Source: Amorphophallus konjac
Lineage: Eukaryota; Streptophyta; Magnoliopsida; Alismatales; Araceae
Direction: 5' to 3'
Assembly (NCBI GenBank): GCA_022559845.1
Contig: CM040128.1
Coordinates: 73,595,247-73,659,246 of the forward strand
Length of the DNA stretch: 64,000 nt
Part shown: piece by piece, positions 45,062-56,591 of the stretch
Position numbering within the stretch: position 1 is the stretch's first letter
Layout: each line of letters begins with the position of its first letter
Notes under the pieces: model-generated
What the model was told of the DNA's origin: nothing
Seen by the model: the letters and a program-made list of their open reading frames with translations, nothing else
Database searches by the model: none
Position numbers and translations under genes: made by a program

Positions 45062-47460
45062 TGATGTGACACAATATGCAGCAGTAGAAATGTGATCCCT
45101 AGGACTTGATTCGCAATCACAACCACAAGATTGGGAGCAACTTGAGAGTCGCCGTCACACCGCGCGCACACGTTTCCCGGGGTGACTCGGTGATGCCGAG
45201 TCGAGATTGTGGAGAAAGCCCCTGGCTGGCTAGAGGACCAGCACCGCTAAGGTTGTCCCTCCCGAGGATATGAAGCCCACAAACAAGGGCGGCCGGGTGC
45301 CTTGGGGGCACTAGGTCACTCGCTCACTATCATCCACGGTGACCACACAAGGGTTGGTGGCTCCGGGATCGGGCACTCTCTCACCGACCAGCAGATAAGT
45401 TTCACAGATGTGAAATGAACAGGAGTGAATGAGCAAGGGTAGAGGCTCACCTGGTTGGTTTGAGGAAACCAACCCCGGTCGGAGACGAGGGCGAGCGGGG
45501 AAGTGTGGGTTCCCCGCACACTGCGCCGGTGTAGCTTGAGTCCCTGTTACATAATACAACCACTACGCCTCACACAGGAGGGTGGACTTGGGGTGGGGAT
45601 GATTTGTTTTTACACGCAAACACTACCTCCACGCAGGGAGGGGCGGTGAGCCGGCCAGGCGGGGAGGGGAGGTTCGCCGAAGAGCGGGCGGAGAAGCCGA
45701 TGCCGAATCTGTCGGCAGGCTGCGAAGGCTGACTGACAGTCGGGGTCGAGGCCGTAGATCTCGTTCTGGAATTTTTCTGATGACGAGATCAGCGGCGAAC
45801 GCTTCGTAACTGGGATGGGGATGCCTCGGAATTTTTCTGAATTCTTCTGAGGAAGGGGCTGGTCCGGGAAGAGCTTTGAACAGAGTGACTGAAACTGGAC
45901 GCAGCAGCTTACTGTTTCTGACAGCAACTTGCAGAGGTTGCCCCGACCGCTCCCGGACTCCAAATCATGAACCGTCAGAGTTTCTGGAACCGTGGATGAA
46001 CCCTCTGCACGGAAAAACTGACGGGGTGGCCGTCTGACATCGGAGAGGATGGGGAGACTCAGAAGAGTGAAGATAGGTCACTGCAGACTGTGGGAGGCAG
46101 ACCCGACCAGTTGAGGGAGAAAAATAGGAACTTTGGCCTCCGGACGCTGAATGCAGTTCTGCTTCTTGCTCATGATAGAGGACTGGAGGAGGAAGAAGTT
46201 TGTTGAAGGGCTCGTGGTCTGAATCTTCTGATGTTTGGCGTGGTGCAGCGTCGAACCGGGTTCTGGTACTCTGCAGGGGGGAGCCCGGTGCAGTTGGGGG
46301 AGAACGGCTCTCCTGGATAGCCCCGAACTCGAAACGGGATGAGATTGCCTCGCCTGCAAAGCTAACTGGACGACCTTTCCAGATTGGTATGGTATGCCTT
46401 CAGACGATGCCGTATGAATCCGTGGGTGCTTCTGCAAGTTGCCCCTTTCTCTGCCACCTGCAGACTTGGGCCAAATGAAAGGGATGGAGGTGGAACTAGG
46501 TTAATGGAGGTGGAGGTTAGCAATGGTGGGAAAGGGGATGGTGATGGTGGATGGGGGAGGGATGTTTAGGAATGGTGAGAGGGGTGGAGTAGAGAATGAA
46601 GAGGTCTGAGGTGGTGGAGGGGTGAGGGGGGGCCGCAGCTAGGAGAGGGGAGATGGAGTGGTCGGCCAAGGCAAGGGAGGGGGTGAGATGGGAGGGGGGT
46701 GCGCAACTTGTGGGGGGGGTTATGGGGTTTAGCTCTCTAGGGATATGAATGGGGGTGTGGGGGAGTGGAATAGTTGCTTGGGGAGAGGGAAGGGTGCCTT
46801 GGAAGTTGAGAGGGTGTATGGGGAATGGGAAGGGTTGCTTGGGGATGTGGAAGTATTGATGGGAGTTATGGGCCTTGGGGAGGTTAAAGGGTGGAAGGGT
46901 GATGTCGCTGATGATGTGGCAAGGGGGGGGGAGGAGAAGGGGCAGGTTCGCCCAAGGGAGAGAGAGAGAAGGGGGAAGAGAGAGAGAGGGGTTCGCCCCC
47001 TTAAGTGGGAGAGAGAAGTAGAGGGAGAGTGAAAGAGCTAGAGAGAGAGAACAATGCTGGTGGATAATAATACTCAATGCTTCATTCACCTTCAAAAAGA
47101 GGGATTGGGGTCCTATTTATAGGAAACCCACTTTTACATATAAGACCCTGACTTTTAACATACTAACAGATAACCAAGGAAGGGGGGGTGCGCCCATGGG
47201 CCTAGCCCAAAGAAATAGGCCCAATAGCAAGCACTATAGTCTAATGAGAATCGAACTTAGGGAAATGACTGGATAACCTAGGTACAAGACTCAAATAAAA
47301 GGCAAATTACATGATTATGACTCAAGTAAAAAGGAGAAAACAATAAGATGACCCAATGGTAAGCACTAAGGTCCAATCCAGAAGAAGGGCTGCTCCCTAG
47401 CTGCCTCCGGGAGGGAGAGAGGTGCCAAGCCAGAGGGAATCGTGAGTGATGCCCTCATCA
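45062..47460 (-). repeat. 5' LTR of element C
   Basis: Near-identical to 37732-40129, differing by scattered substitutions and single-base indels. The TATA box at 47113-47121 would drive the polyprotein on the minus strand. Confidence 0.95.
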
Positions 47461-47465
47461 GCGAG
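47461..47465 (+). other. Target-site duplication GCGAG, right copy
   Basis: Matches 37727-37731. Confidence 0.9.
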
Positions 47466-47679
47466 CTTCCGAAGTAAAAGCCGAAACACACACCGGAAAT
47501 TGGAAAACACATACGGAAAAGCCGTGGAACGCCTCCGGGCCTCCGAAACAACTCCAGATCGCGCCGATCCGAACACGAAAGATGTCCGAAACGAAATTTC
47601 GGACACAACGGAGCCGGACACTCCGAAAACCAGATCCGGGACCCACAAAGAAAGGATCCGAAAGGTCCGAGATATTACA
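47466..47679 (-). repeat. 3' LTR of element B, proximal part (start of U3)
   Basis: Matches 54966-55179. It begins TGTAATATCTCGG on the minus strand at 47679. Together with 35373-37731 it gives a full-length LTR. Confidence 0.9.
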
Positions 47680-47699
47680 GCCCTCCCCCCTTAAGGAAT
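47680..47699 (-). other. Polypurine tract of element B
   Basis: TTAAGGGGGGAGGGC on the minus strand precedes the LTR start at 47679. Confidence 0.85.
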
Positions 47700-47746
47700 T
47701 TCGTCCTCGAAATTGAGAACAACCAAAGGGGAAAGAAGAGGAAGAC

Positions 47747-49194
47747 TCACTCAAACAGATACGGGAACTGCTGACGCATCTCGTCCTCACGTTCCCACGA
47801 AGCCTCACCACCAGAGTGTCGTTGCCACACGACCTTTACCAAGGGAATAACCTTGTTCTGCAGGCGCTGCTCTCGCCTATCCTCCACGCGGATCGAAACT
47901 CTGGGAGAGAAAGATCTAGAGTCACCTCAGGCCAAACGGAAAACTCGAGCACATGAGAGTCATCGGACATATATTTCCCCAACATCGAGACGTGGAACAC
48001 GTCATGCACCGACGCCAACTCAGGAGGTAACTGCAACCGGTAAGCAACCTCACCGGTGCGCTCCATAATCGCGAAAGGACCAATATAGCGGGGACTCAAC
48101 TTCCCACGCCGTCCAAAACGCATCACCCCCTTCATCGGAGAAACTCTCAAGAACACATGATCACCCACGACGAACTCGAGAGGCTGCCTCCTACGGTCAG
48201 CATAGCTCTTCTGCCGACTCTGGGCCGCCAACATGTTCTGACGAACCAGGTGCACAACATCCACACATTACTGCACCAATTCCGGTCCCGTCAAAACACG
48301 CTCACCCACCTCAAACCAATCAAGTGGAGTCCGACAAGGATGCCCATACAATGCCTCATAAGGAGCCATGCCGATGCTCGAATGATAGCTGTTGTTATAA
48401 GCAAACTCCACCAATGGTAGGTGATGAATCCAACTCCCCTGCCACTCCAGGCAGCATGATCTCAGCATGTCCTCCAAAGTCTGAATGGTCCTCTCAGACT
48501 GACCATCTGACTGAGGATGATACGCCGAGCTAAATGCCAACTCCGTGCCAAGAGCTCGTTGAAAACTCCTCCAGAATCCAGAAGTGAAGCGCGGATCCCG
48601 ATCCGACACGATCGAAATGGGAACCCCATGCAACGGCATGATCCGCTCCACATAAAGACGAGCCAACTCAGACACGCTCCAGCTGACCTTGACCGGTAAC
48701 AACCGCGTCACCTTCGTCAGCCGATCCACCAGCAACCAAATACTGTCCTGCCCACTCGGGATCCTCGGCAATCCCACCACGAAATCCGTGGTCACATGGT
48801 CCCACTTCCAAGAAGGAACATCTAAGGGCTGGAGAGTACCTCCTGGTCGCTGATGCTCCGCCTTCACTTGCTGACAGATTAGGCACCTGGCCACAAACTC
48901 TGTGACATCTCTCTTCATGTCAGGCCACCAGAACTGCCTCCGCAAGTTCCAATACATCTTCGTCGCACCCGGGTACACAGTGTACCTGCTCCCATGAGCC
49001 TCGCGTAACACCGCACGACGAACCTGCTCCTCCGCTGGTACGTACAGCCTGCCGCGAAACCTAGCAGCGCTATCCTCACCCAGCTCCACCTCAGCCATAG
49101 CTAGAATCTGGGGCAACTCAGGGTCTGCATGCTGAGCCTCTGTCACCTGACGACGGATAGCAGGAGTGACAGTCAGACTCGCAAGCACTGCCAA
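47747..49194 (-). pseudogene. Integrase and chromodomain-like end of element B
   Basis: The zinc finger part (CLICQQVKAEHQRPGG), catalytic core (TTDFVVGLP, IVSDRDPRF, GQSERTIQTLEDMLR) and LPLVEFAYNNSYHSSIGMAP are clear. A TAA at 48268 interrupts the frame, which then continues with FLRVSPMKGVMRFGRRGKL. Near 47905 a frameshift leads into NKVIPLVKVVWQRH and EASWEREDEMRQQFP, the chromodomain-like terminus of Tekay elements, ending at a TGA (47747). Integrates element DNA; here inactive. Confidence 0.85.
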
Positions 49195-49212
49195 CCCTGG
49201 CTCCTGGGGAAT

Positions 49213-50463
49213 CTAGAGCCTAAAAGATACCTCGGGCACTTGTTCCCAGAGCCTCCACTTCCTCAACATCAAGGTACTGACCGCCACCTTTCGACTCAAG
49301 GCATCAGCAAAGACATTCATCCTGCCCGGCTGATAAGACAGGGTGAAGTCATAATCCTTCATGAACTCTATCCAACGCCTTTGCCTGAGGTTCAGATCTC
49401 TCTGCGAGAACACATACCTCAAACTCTGATGGTCAGTAAACACCTCGAACTTCTCGTCGTACAGATAATGCCTCCAGATCTTCAGCGCGAAGATCACCGC
49501 CGCCAACTCAAGGTCATAGGTAGGGTAGTTCTGCTCGTGGGGCTTTAGCTGCCGAGATGCATAAGCCACCACTCTACCATGCTACATCAACACAGCACCC
49601 AACCCAACGCCGGAAACATCTGTACACACCACAAAACCTCCCGATCTAGAAGGCAAAACTAACACCGGAGCTGAGGTGAGCAATCTCTTCAGTTCCCTGA
49701 AGCTCTGCTCACACTCCTCGGACCAAACGAAAGACACATCCTTCCGCGTGAGCCTAGTCATCGGGGCCGCAATGTGAGAAAAATCATGGATAAACCGACG
49801 ATAATAACCCGCAAGCCCTAAGAAACTCCGGATCTCCGTCACCGACCTCGGCCTCGGCCACTGCATCACTGTCTCGACCTTGGCGGGGTCCATGGAAATG
49901 CCATCACCAGAAATCACGTGTCCCAGAAAGTGCAACTCGCTGAGCCAAAACTCGCACTTGCTGAGCTTCGCATACAACTGGTGATCTCGCAATGTCCGCA
50001 GCACCACACCCAAATGGTACACGTGCTCCTCGGCAGACCGCGAATAAATAAGGATGTCATCCACGAAGATGACCATGAACTGGTCCAAATACGGATGAAA
50101 CACCCTCTGCATCAAGTCCATGAAGGCTGCAGGGGCATTGGTGAGCCCGAACGGCATCACCAAAAACTCATAATGCCCGTACCTCGTACTAAACGCAGTC
50201 TTCTCCACATCGGACTCGCGAATTCTCAGCTGATAGTAACCGGACCGCAAATCAATCCGCGAGAACACTCGCGCAGACTGCAGCTGGTCGAACAAATCAT
50301 CAATCCGCGGCAACGGATACTTGTTCTTAAAGGTCACTTCATTCAGCTGCCGATAGTCAATGCACAAGCGCAGACTACCGTCCTTCTTCTTCACAAACAA
50401 CACGGGCGCATCCCAAGGGGAAAAACTAGGACGAATATACCCCTTGGCCAACAGTTCCTGCAA
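49213..50463 (-). pseudogene. Reverse transcriptase and RNase H of element B
   Basis: RT motifs: [52 protein letters not shown], catalytic FVDD at 50056-50067. RNase H follows ([14 protein letters not shown]) but is split by a TAG at 49582; it then continues with [13 protein letters not shown] and ADALSRK. A second TAG at 49213 separates it from integrase. All in one frame. The join to protease upstream is out of phase by one base near 50480. Confidence 0.85.
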
Positions 50464-50471
50464 CTGTGCCC

Positions 50472-51281
50472 TTAACTTCTCAACTCAGCGGGGGCAATAC
50501 GGTAGGGAGCCTTCGCCAAAGGTCCCGTACCAGGCACAACCTCGATCACGAAATCGATCTCCCGCTGGGGAGGTAATCTTGGCAACTCCTCGGGAAAAAC
50601 ATCAGGAAACTCGTACACCACCGCAATGTCCTCGACATCCGGCTCCATCCGGTCAGACACAACCACGGATGCGAGAAAACCCTGACAACCTGAATCAAGC
50701 AATCGACGGGCTCGAATAGCAGAGATAAGGAATCGAGAAGAGGCGGAACGGATACCTTGGAAATAGAAGGTCCTCTTGCTCGGATGCTGGAAGTAGACCC
50801 TCTTCATTCCACAATCCACCACCGCTCCATGGGTCTCGAGCCAATCCATGCCTAGAATCACATCATAATCCCGAAGCTGCAACGCATACAACCTGCCTGG
50901 CATACTCCGCCCATCGATCCAAACCGGAACCTGATCGAAGCAATACGGAGTGATCATAAAATCACCCGAAGGTAACTCCACTGCAAAATCACAGGACAAC
51001 TGGGTCACCGGCTCCTCAACGCTCGACGCGAAATCCTCCGAAATAAACGAATGAGACGTGCCAGAATCAATTAAAACCCGAGCCGCACAACCCAAAATCT
51101 GAACGGTACCTTCCACGAGCTGCGACGCCACTGTCTCTGCCCTGGTCATGTGCGTGATCTGGCCCCGAGCCCTCTGCCTGCCTCCCACACTAGCTGACCT
51201 GGGTAGCGGCAGATACTGTCCCTGCTGCTGCTGCTGCTGCCTCTGCTGCTGGGGAACCTGCTGCTGCTGAGGAAACTGCTA
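50472..51281 (-). pseudogene. Protease region of element B
   Basis: The catalytic stretch VLIDSGTSHSFIS (near 51056-51091) keeps the D-S-G triad, and DVILGMDWLETHGAVVDC matches the C-terminal half of the fold. A glutamine-rich run precedes it (51215-51275). The frame follows a TAG at 51279 and ends by frameshift near 50480, just before RT. Confidence 0.8.
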
Positions 51282-52445
51282 CTGCGGCGGCCTCTGAGGA
51301 CAGCCGCGCGCCATATGGCCTGGCTGGTCACACCGAAAATAGATGATCGGCACCGTGCACTGCCTGCCTGGGTGGGTCCCACCGCACCGTGGACAAGGTC
51401 CTCGCGATCCACCCACTGATCCCTGACGCTGTAAAGGAATCGGATGTTGTACACTGCCCGATGAAGCCTGCCCGTGATCCTTGGACTTCTTCTTTCGGAA
51501 ATTCTTCGCGAAGAACTTCTTGACCTTCGTGCCAAAGGACGCAGGTCCCGTCACCGAAGCTGCCGATGTCGGTACTCCTGAACCACCTGGCGCATGCTGG
51601 AAAGAACCTTGCTGCTGGGTAGCCGACTACTGGCTGCGACCTTACAAGGACTGGCCCTCGCTGATCGGTCCTTGGATCCTCTGCATATCCATCTCTAACG
51701 AAGCCGCAACACGAGACGCTGTCTCTAGATCAGTGGCCCCGTTCGCGATCAAATGGTGCCTCAGCTCCAGCCTCAAGCCCTGTACAAACTGCGCGGTCTT
51801 CACCCTCTCATGCTCCATGATGTGAGGTGCATACCGACCCAGCTCGACAAATCGGGCCCTGTACTACAACACGGACATGTCACCCTGCACTAGCTCCAGA
51901 AACTCCCGCATCCGCTGCGTAGCAACATAATCTGGACAGTACGTACGCTCGAAAGCACTGACAAAATCATCCCACTCGATCTGCTCAAGTGGACGAAGCT
52001 GAAAAGACGTCTTCCACTCGGAAGACCACCACCTCCGAGCCGTACCCCGCAACTGGTTGTAGGCCAACACCACTCTATCCTCGGCAGCACTCTTCGCAGA
52101 ACTGAACACCTGCTCCATCTCATCGAGCCAATCACGAACCGTATCAGGGTCTGCCTGGCCGCTAAAGTAAGGTGGATGGAACTGCATGAAGTCCCTCACT
52201 GCTCGGCCTAGCCCACCCCTGAGTGACGAGCCCTCACCAGCCTCTCCGCCGAACTGCTGAGACATAAGCTGGTACAAGCCACGGAAGAAATCCTCGGCCC
52301 CCGGAACTCTCGCAGTATCCGCGGCCTCGGTAGCCCCCGGTGGCGCTCTAATATGCTCCTCCTGGTCCCTCTGGACCCCCTGCTGGATCTCCTGGCCTCC
52401 AGCCGACTGCCCCTGCTGAGAGCGAGAGCTCCGCCTCGGTGCCAT
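51282..52445 (-). pseudogene. gag of element B
   Basis: Starts MAPRRSSRSQQGQ at 52445. Capsid core: FMQFHPPYFSGQADPD, WLDEMEQVF, RRWWSSEW, AFERTYCPDYV. Stops interrupt it at 51864 (TAG), 51642 (TAA) and 51627 (TAG), all in one frame. Zinc-binding region near 51330-51400: CPRCGGTHPGRQC then a knuckle whose first Cys is Tyr (YFRCDQPGHMARGC). A basic stretch KKFFAKNFRKKKSKD precedes it. Forms the particle in a live element. Confidence 0.85.
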
Positions 52446-52596
52446 ACTTGCTCCTAAAGCACAAGACAGAAAACACGAAAACGGCAAGGTCAAAATAAAC
52501 CCGTGGTGCCCAATGCCAGCGTCACCTGTACATTATTACTGTGGACTAGTGGACCACTACAATTACCTATGATTCTTATGTAATTCCATAACCGCG

Positions 52597-52609
52597 CTCT
52601 GATACCAGC
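52597..52609 (-). other. Primer binding site of element B
   Basis: GCTGGTATCAGAG on the minus strand, directly inside the 5' LTR. Confidence 0.85.
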
Positions 52610-55179
52610 TGTAACGACCCGAGAATCTGATTACCGGGAAGGCCCGATAACCCGAGACTCGCACCGCCACCCACGAGCCCGAATACTCGGAAGGGTTAAA
52701 AGGATGGTGTGGAGACTACACAAGTATCACAAATAATTGCAGAAATTAAACAGTTATAACATTAAGCAGAAATAAATTAATATTTTACATGGTCCACAAT
52801 AGAAATAAACAACAATAACAATAGTTCACGACTAGTACAGTGACAGGGAAGAAAAGTACAGCTACACGGGGCATACCCCGGCTCTGACCTCTGGCACTAC
52901 CTATGGGCACCCGCACCACGCTGCACCCCAGACGCGCTCCCCCGGGGCGGCGCCTCACCTGAAACACGGTGAAAATACGCAGGGAATGAGTCTCGGAACA
53001 AGACTCAGTAGGGATCACTCGAACCCTACCTCATAAAACGAGAAACCACTACACTAGCGGTAGGAGAGTACCTCGGAAAGGAAAGCCATGTACTCTACAA
53101 ACACGGTTCTGTGGCGCATAAACCGACACACGTGCCACGGAGAGAAGACCGAAGCTCAACGGCCAACCCGACAAAACCCGAAGGTCGAAAACACCTGACT
53201 GACAGACTGCCACTCCGTACTCGACAGGAGTACCACCCACTAGAAGCACAGCCGGTAGCGTCCCCTGACGTCTTACGCCGCGCCGCAGGTGAACCGCCTG
53301 GCGTGGTAGCTCCTACCAGAGGCGAGAACACCGTACATGTAACCACAACAAGTGACTAGCTAGGGTCACGCCCGTCGACGTGCGTCCACTGTCCCCAACC
53401 ACGTGTGCACACACAGACCACGCGTCCTAGGTCTAGCCCTCTGACTGGTTTTCCCCTGGCACTAGACTCTGATGTGACGAGGGGCCCGACGGTAACCAGT
53501 CTAAAACCGTCCTCAGGGTAAGCCCGTACACCACTCCCTGGTGCGATCAGCACACGCGTACTGATAGGCTACGACTAGTGGAGGGTCACAAAGGAGTAGA
53601 CTCTCGAGACCACGGAAAACAACGTCCGAATCCGACAACGTGTGGGAATCACCCCACGCACCAGCCCCGTCGCACGGTGGCCACAGTCGGAGAAAAAACG
53701 GGGTTGCCACCCTCGTGGGGCAACCAGGCATGTGACGGTCCACCCTAGGGCCGTCACCAGCAAGTAACGGTCTAGGCGAGACCGTTACATGGGCCTAACG
53801 GTTCAGAACAGACCGTCACACGGTCAGAGGGGAAAGGGATGTAACGGCCTGGTCCAGGCGCGTTACAAGAATGTAACGCGCTTGGCCCCATGCGTTACAC
53901 CCCCCCCCCCACGCTCCCAAAGCCAAAAGGGATGTAACGGCCCAGCCCGGCGCGTCACACGCATGTAACGCGCCTGGCCCAGCGCGTTACATGGCCCTCA
54001 CACTTGGGATGAAAACAGGAAGTAACGCGCCTGCCCCAGCGCGTTGCACGCATGTAACGCGCCTAGCCCGGTGCGTTACATGGCCTGACCCCCAACGGTC
54101 ACAAACCAACGCTCGAAAGCCCCTGACGGCCCAGCCCAGGCGCGTCATAGGCAAATGGCGGTCTATCGTGGGGCCGTTACAGCCCCCGACCCCTAAAACA
54201 CTACTTTGGAATGTAACGCACCCCTCTAGGGGCGTCACAAGAATGTGACGGTCACTGGAGTGACCCTTACACACTCCCGAGCACGCTACGGCGGGAAAAC
54301 CCCAAAAACTTCGACCATGCCCCGGTGCCTCCACCGGAGAGGGGGAAAACAAAGGGGAAGACCCCTGGGGACCCCTAGCATGCATCTAAGCCATCCAAAC
54401 GCAAAATCGCGGGCTAAAACCATTGGTCGGGCGAGCTCTCCCCAAATCATGGAAAACCCCAAACCCGCTCAATCAAGCCCCTCTCGGCCTCCCCGCGGCC
54501 TACAAACCACGGAAATGAACGGTAAGAGGCTAAGGAACGTCACCCTACCTCAATGGAGCGAATGCTCCGCTGGATCGCCCACAAACCATGAAGAACGCCT
54601 TAGAAAACCCTCATCCTTCAAGCTTCCCGCGAGCACCGCACACCCCCACAATCGCCTCGCCGCCGCCCACGTCACCGCGCCGTCGCCCCGCCGCCGTCTG
54701 CAGCCGGAGAGGGGTCCGCCGCGGTCAACCGGGAGGAAGAGAGGGAGAGGGAGAGGGTTACGGTGGAGGAGGAAGGAGGAGGAAGAAGAAGAAGAAGAAG
54801 AAGAGGGTGGGGGAGGAGAGAGAAATAGGGGGGTATTTATAGGAAATCCAAAAATTCCGAAAAATTCCGAAAAATAGAAAATTACACTCCCGCGATCCTC
54901 GTAATGCACCGATCGCAACGGTACCACTCGTGCCCAGGTGAACGGCCCGGTTCACCCGCAGCGAGCTTCCGAAGTAAAAGCCGAAACACACACCGAAAAT
55001 CAGAAAACACACACAGAAAAGCCGCAGAACGCCTCCGGGCCTCCGAAACAACTCCGGATCGCGCCGATCCGAACACGAAAGATGTCCGAAATGAAATTTT
55101 GGACACAACGGAGCCGGACACTCTGAAAACCAGATCCGGGACCCACGAAGAAAGGATCCGAAAGGTCCGGGATATTACA
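52610..55179 (-). repeat. 5' LTR of element B
   Basis: Uninterrupted 2.57-kb copy. It shows the pre-insertion site for element C (GCGAG once, at 54961). It holds a TATA box at 54834-54841, a (GAA)n tract near 54781-54803 shorter than in the other LTR, and the palindrome array at about 53730-54272. Confidence 0.9.
53730..54272 (-). repeat. Palindrome array TGTAACG...CGTTACA (right LTR of B)
   Basis: Second copy of the array at 36494-37032 with scattered substitutions. Most palindromes are retained. Confidence 0.8.
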
Positions 55180-55184
55180 ACCCC
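55180..55184 (+). other. Target-site duplication ACCCC, right copy (element B)
   Basis: Matches 35368-35372. The intact 5' LTR of element A has ACCCC once at this point. Confidence 0.9.
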
Positions 55185-55727
55185 GGTCCCACGCGGCCCC
55201 ACTGACCAACACGTGGGCCCCACAATCGTGCATACGTGTGCAGCCGAAGCTACGCAAGAAGCAGCCCGTCAACCCGAACCCGCTACTCCCGGGTCCCATC
55301 GTGTCACCCTTTACCTCCCTGCGTGGAGTGGGTAGTAATTTGTCTTGCTGTAATTATTGTGTTTTTACTGTTCCGGGAGTACGAGATCGGCCGGGAAGTC
55401 TTCCCCACGCCCGGTAGCGTGGAGGTATCGTATTCACTCCCATCTCGGCATTTGCTTTATTTCGTATATATTTCTTTATGCCGCAGCTAGAGAGCATGCT
55501 AGGATCATAGCTCGCTATACTTTTTATATCACCGTTGTTGCGAGAGAGAGCGAGACTGTCCCGTGACCTGATCCGGGCACGAATTTGTGAGTTGACCACC
55601 CTAACTCTTTGTCGGTTTCTCAACCACGCACGTCGGACGCTTCCTCATTAGGGACGATCGCGAGCTTGCTTAGAGTCTGGGGATCGCATATCCATTTGGA
55701 GTCGAGTCACGTGTCCGTCCTGCATCA
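55185..55727 (+). repeat. 3' LTR of element A, right part
   Basis: Continues the LTR cut at 35372. It matches the last 540 bases of the 5' LTR (to 31843) and ends GTCCTGCATCA. Confidence 0.9.
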
Positions 55728-55975
55728 CTACCCTTCACCTTGGTCTAGTGGCACTCCGCCCTGGCCGAGCTACCCTGAACCTTAGTCTAGTGGCGCTCCG
55801 CCCTAGCCGAGCTACCTTCATCTTGGTCTAGTGGCACTCTACCCTAGCCGAGCTACCTTCACCTTGGTCTACTGGCACTCCGCCCTAGCCAAAATACCCT
55901 TATCTTGGTCTAGTGGCACTCCGCCCTGATCAAGATACCCATACCTCAGTCTGGTGGCACTCTACCTGGACTGAG
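55728..55975 (+). repeat. 41-bp tandem array after pol (right part)
   Basis: The first five bases are the second copy of the element A target site CTACC. About six further diverged copies of the 41-bp unit seen at 29206 follow, completing the array. Confidence 0.85.
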
Positions 55976-55994
55976 CTCGCATATAACAAACATC

Positions 55995-56250
55995 ATTGCC
56001 ATTACAGGCCTTACGCCCGAATCAGCACAAATCTATCCCTTGCGTCAGCATTGCCTTCTTGTTGACGAATAAACCATTTTCCTCGGCACAAGACTTCGCG
56101 TCCTAGCCGACCCTTACACAGCATTGCCATTGCAGGCCTTACGTCCGAATCGGCTCAAATCTCTCCCTTGCGTCAGCATTGTCTCCTTGCTGACGAATAA
56201 ACCTCCCCTTTTCTCAGCACAAGACTTCGTGTCCTAGTCGGCTCTCTCAA
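55995..56250 (+). repeat. Two tandem copies of a 128-bp unit
   Basis: Units start ATTGCCATTRCAGGCCTTACG at 55995 and 56123. Each contains an 8-bp-arm hairpin, CGTCAGCA...TGYTGACG. Part of the 3' region of the Tat element. Confidence 0.8.
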
Positions 56251-56289
56251 CATCCTTCTGTTGCATGTTTCAAAAAAAAAAGAGAAAAT

Positions 56290-56515
56290 AAAATGGGGTT
56301 AAAAATAGAGATACCCTGCCAGACTTGTTCCTGTATCCGGAACAAGGGCAAGAATGGCTATAACCCTACTGCGGTGAAAACCCGAAAGGGCATTGCGGGC
56401 AAAATCGGGTACCCCGCCACGTGAAAACGTGAAAGGGCGCGTGGGCAAAAGCAAGAGGGGGCTGCCTTCGGTGAAAACCCGAAAGGGCACTCAAGCCAGT
56501 AAAGTGGTAATCTAA
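56290..56515 (+). repeat. About 215-bp module, copy 1
   Basis: Contains ATGGGGTTAAAAATAGAG, a perfect 8-bp-arm hairpin (56324-56331 with 56339-56346) and repeated GTGAAAACCCGAAAGGGC. Copy 2 lies at 57685-57900. Confidence 0.75.
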
Positions 56516-56591
56516 AAGTTCCTCTTCTTTCTCCTCCTAATGAAACTCCAGAAGGGACAATCATCAAAGTTTCCACTGGAGATACCCTACC

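Larger units (their letters stand above)
37732..47460 (-). mobile_element. Element C: chromovirus (Ty3/gypsy with chromodomain), nearly intact
   Basis: Complete minus-strand element of 9.7 kb with TSD GCGAG. LTRs 37732-40129 and 45062-47460 begin TGATGAGGGC and end GTGTCACATCA. PBS at 45049-45061. One long polyprotein frame with gag, protease, RT, RNase H, integrase and chromodomain. The only coding lesion seen is one TGA near the gag start. It is the innermost, hence youngest, layer of the nest. Confidence 0.95.
35373..55179 (-). mobile_element. Element B: Tekay/Del-like chromovirus, decayed, containing element C
   Basis: Minus-strand gypsy element. LTRs begin TGTAATATC and end CGTTACA. 5' LTR 52610-55179; 3' LTR 47466-47679 plus 35373-37731. 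Gag, protease, RT, RNase H, integrase and a C-terminal chromodomain-like end occupy 52445-47747. Many stops and at least two frameshifts. TSD ACCCC (35368-35372, 55180-55184). The gag start (MAPRRSSRSQQ) and the end IPLVKVVWQRHSGGEASWER are characteristic of the Tekay/Del clade. Confidence 0.9.
29747..55727 (+). mobile_element. Element A: non-autonomous LTR retrotransposon, with elements B and C nested in its 3' LTR
   Basis: LTRs start TGATGGGGACATCG and end GCATCA. The 5' LTR is 29747-31843. The 3' LTR is 33821-35372 plus 55185-55727; the two halves sum to the same length. The interior is only about 2 kb and has a PBS, one ORF related to retropepsin, and a PPT. It lacks RT, RNase H and integrase, so it depends on another element. 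Superfamily is uncertain; the protease-like fold and iMet PBS suggest gypsy origin. TSD CTACC. Confidence 0.85.
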
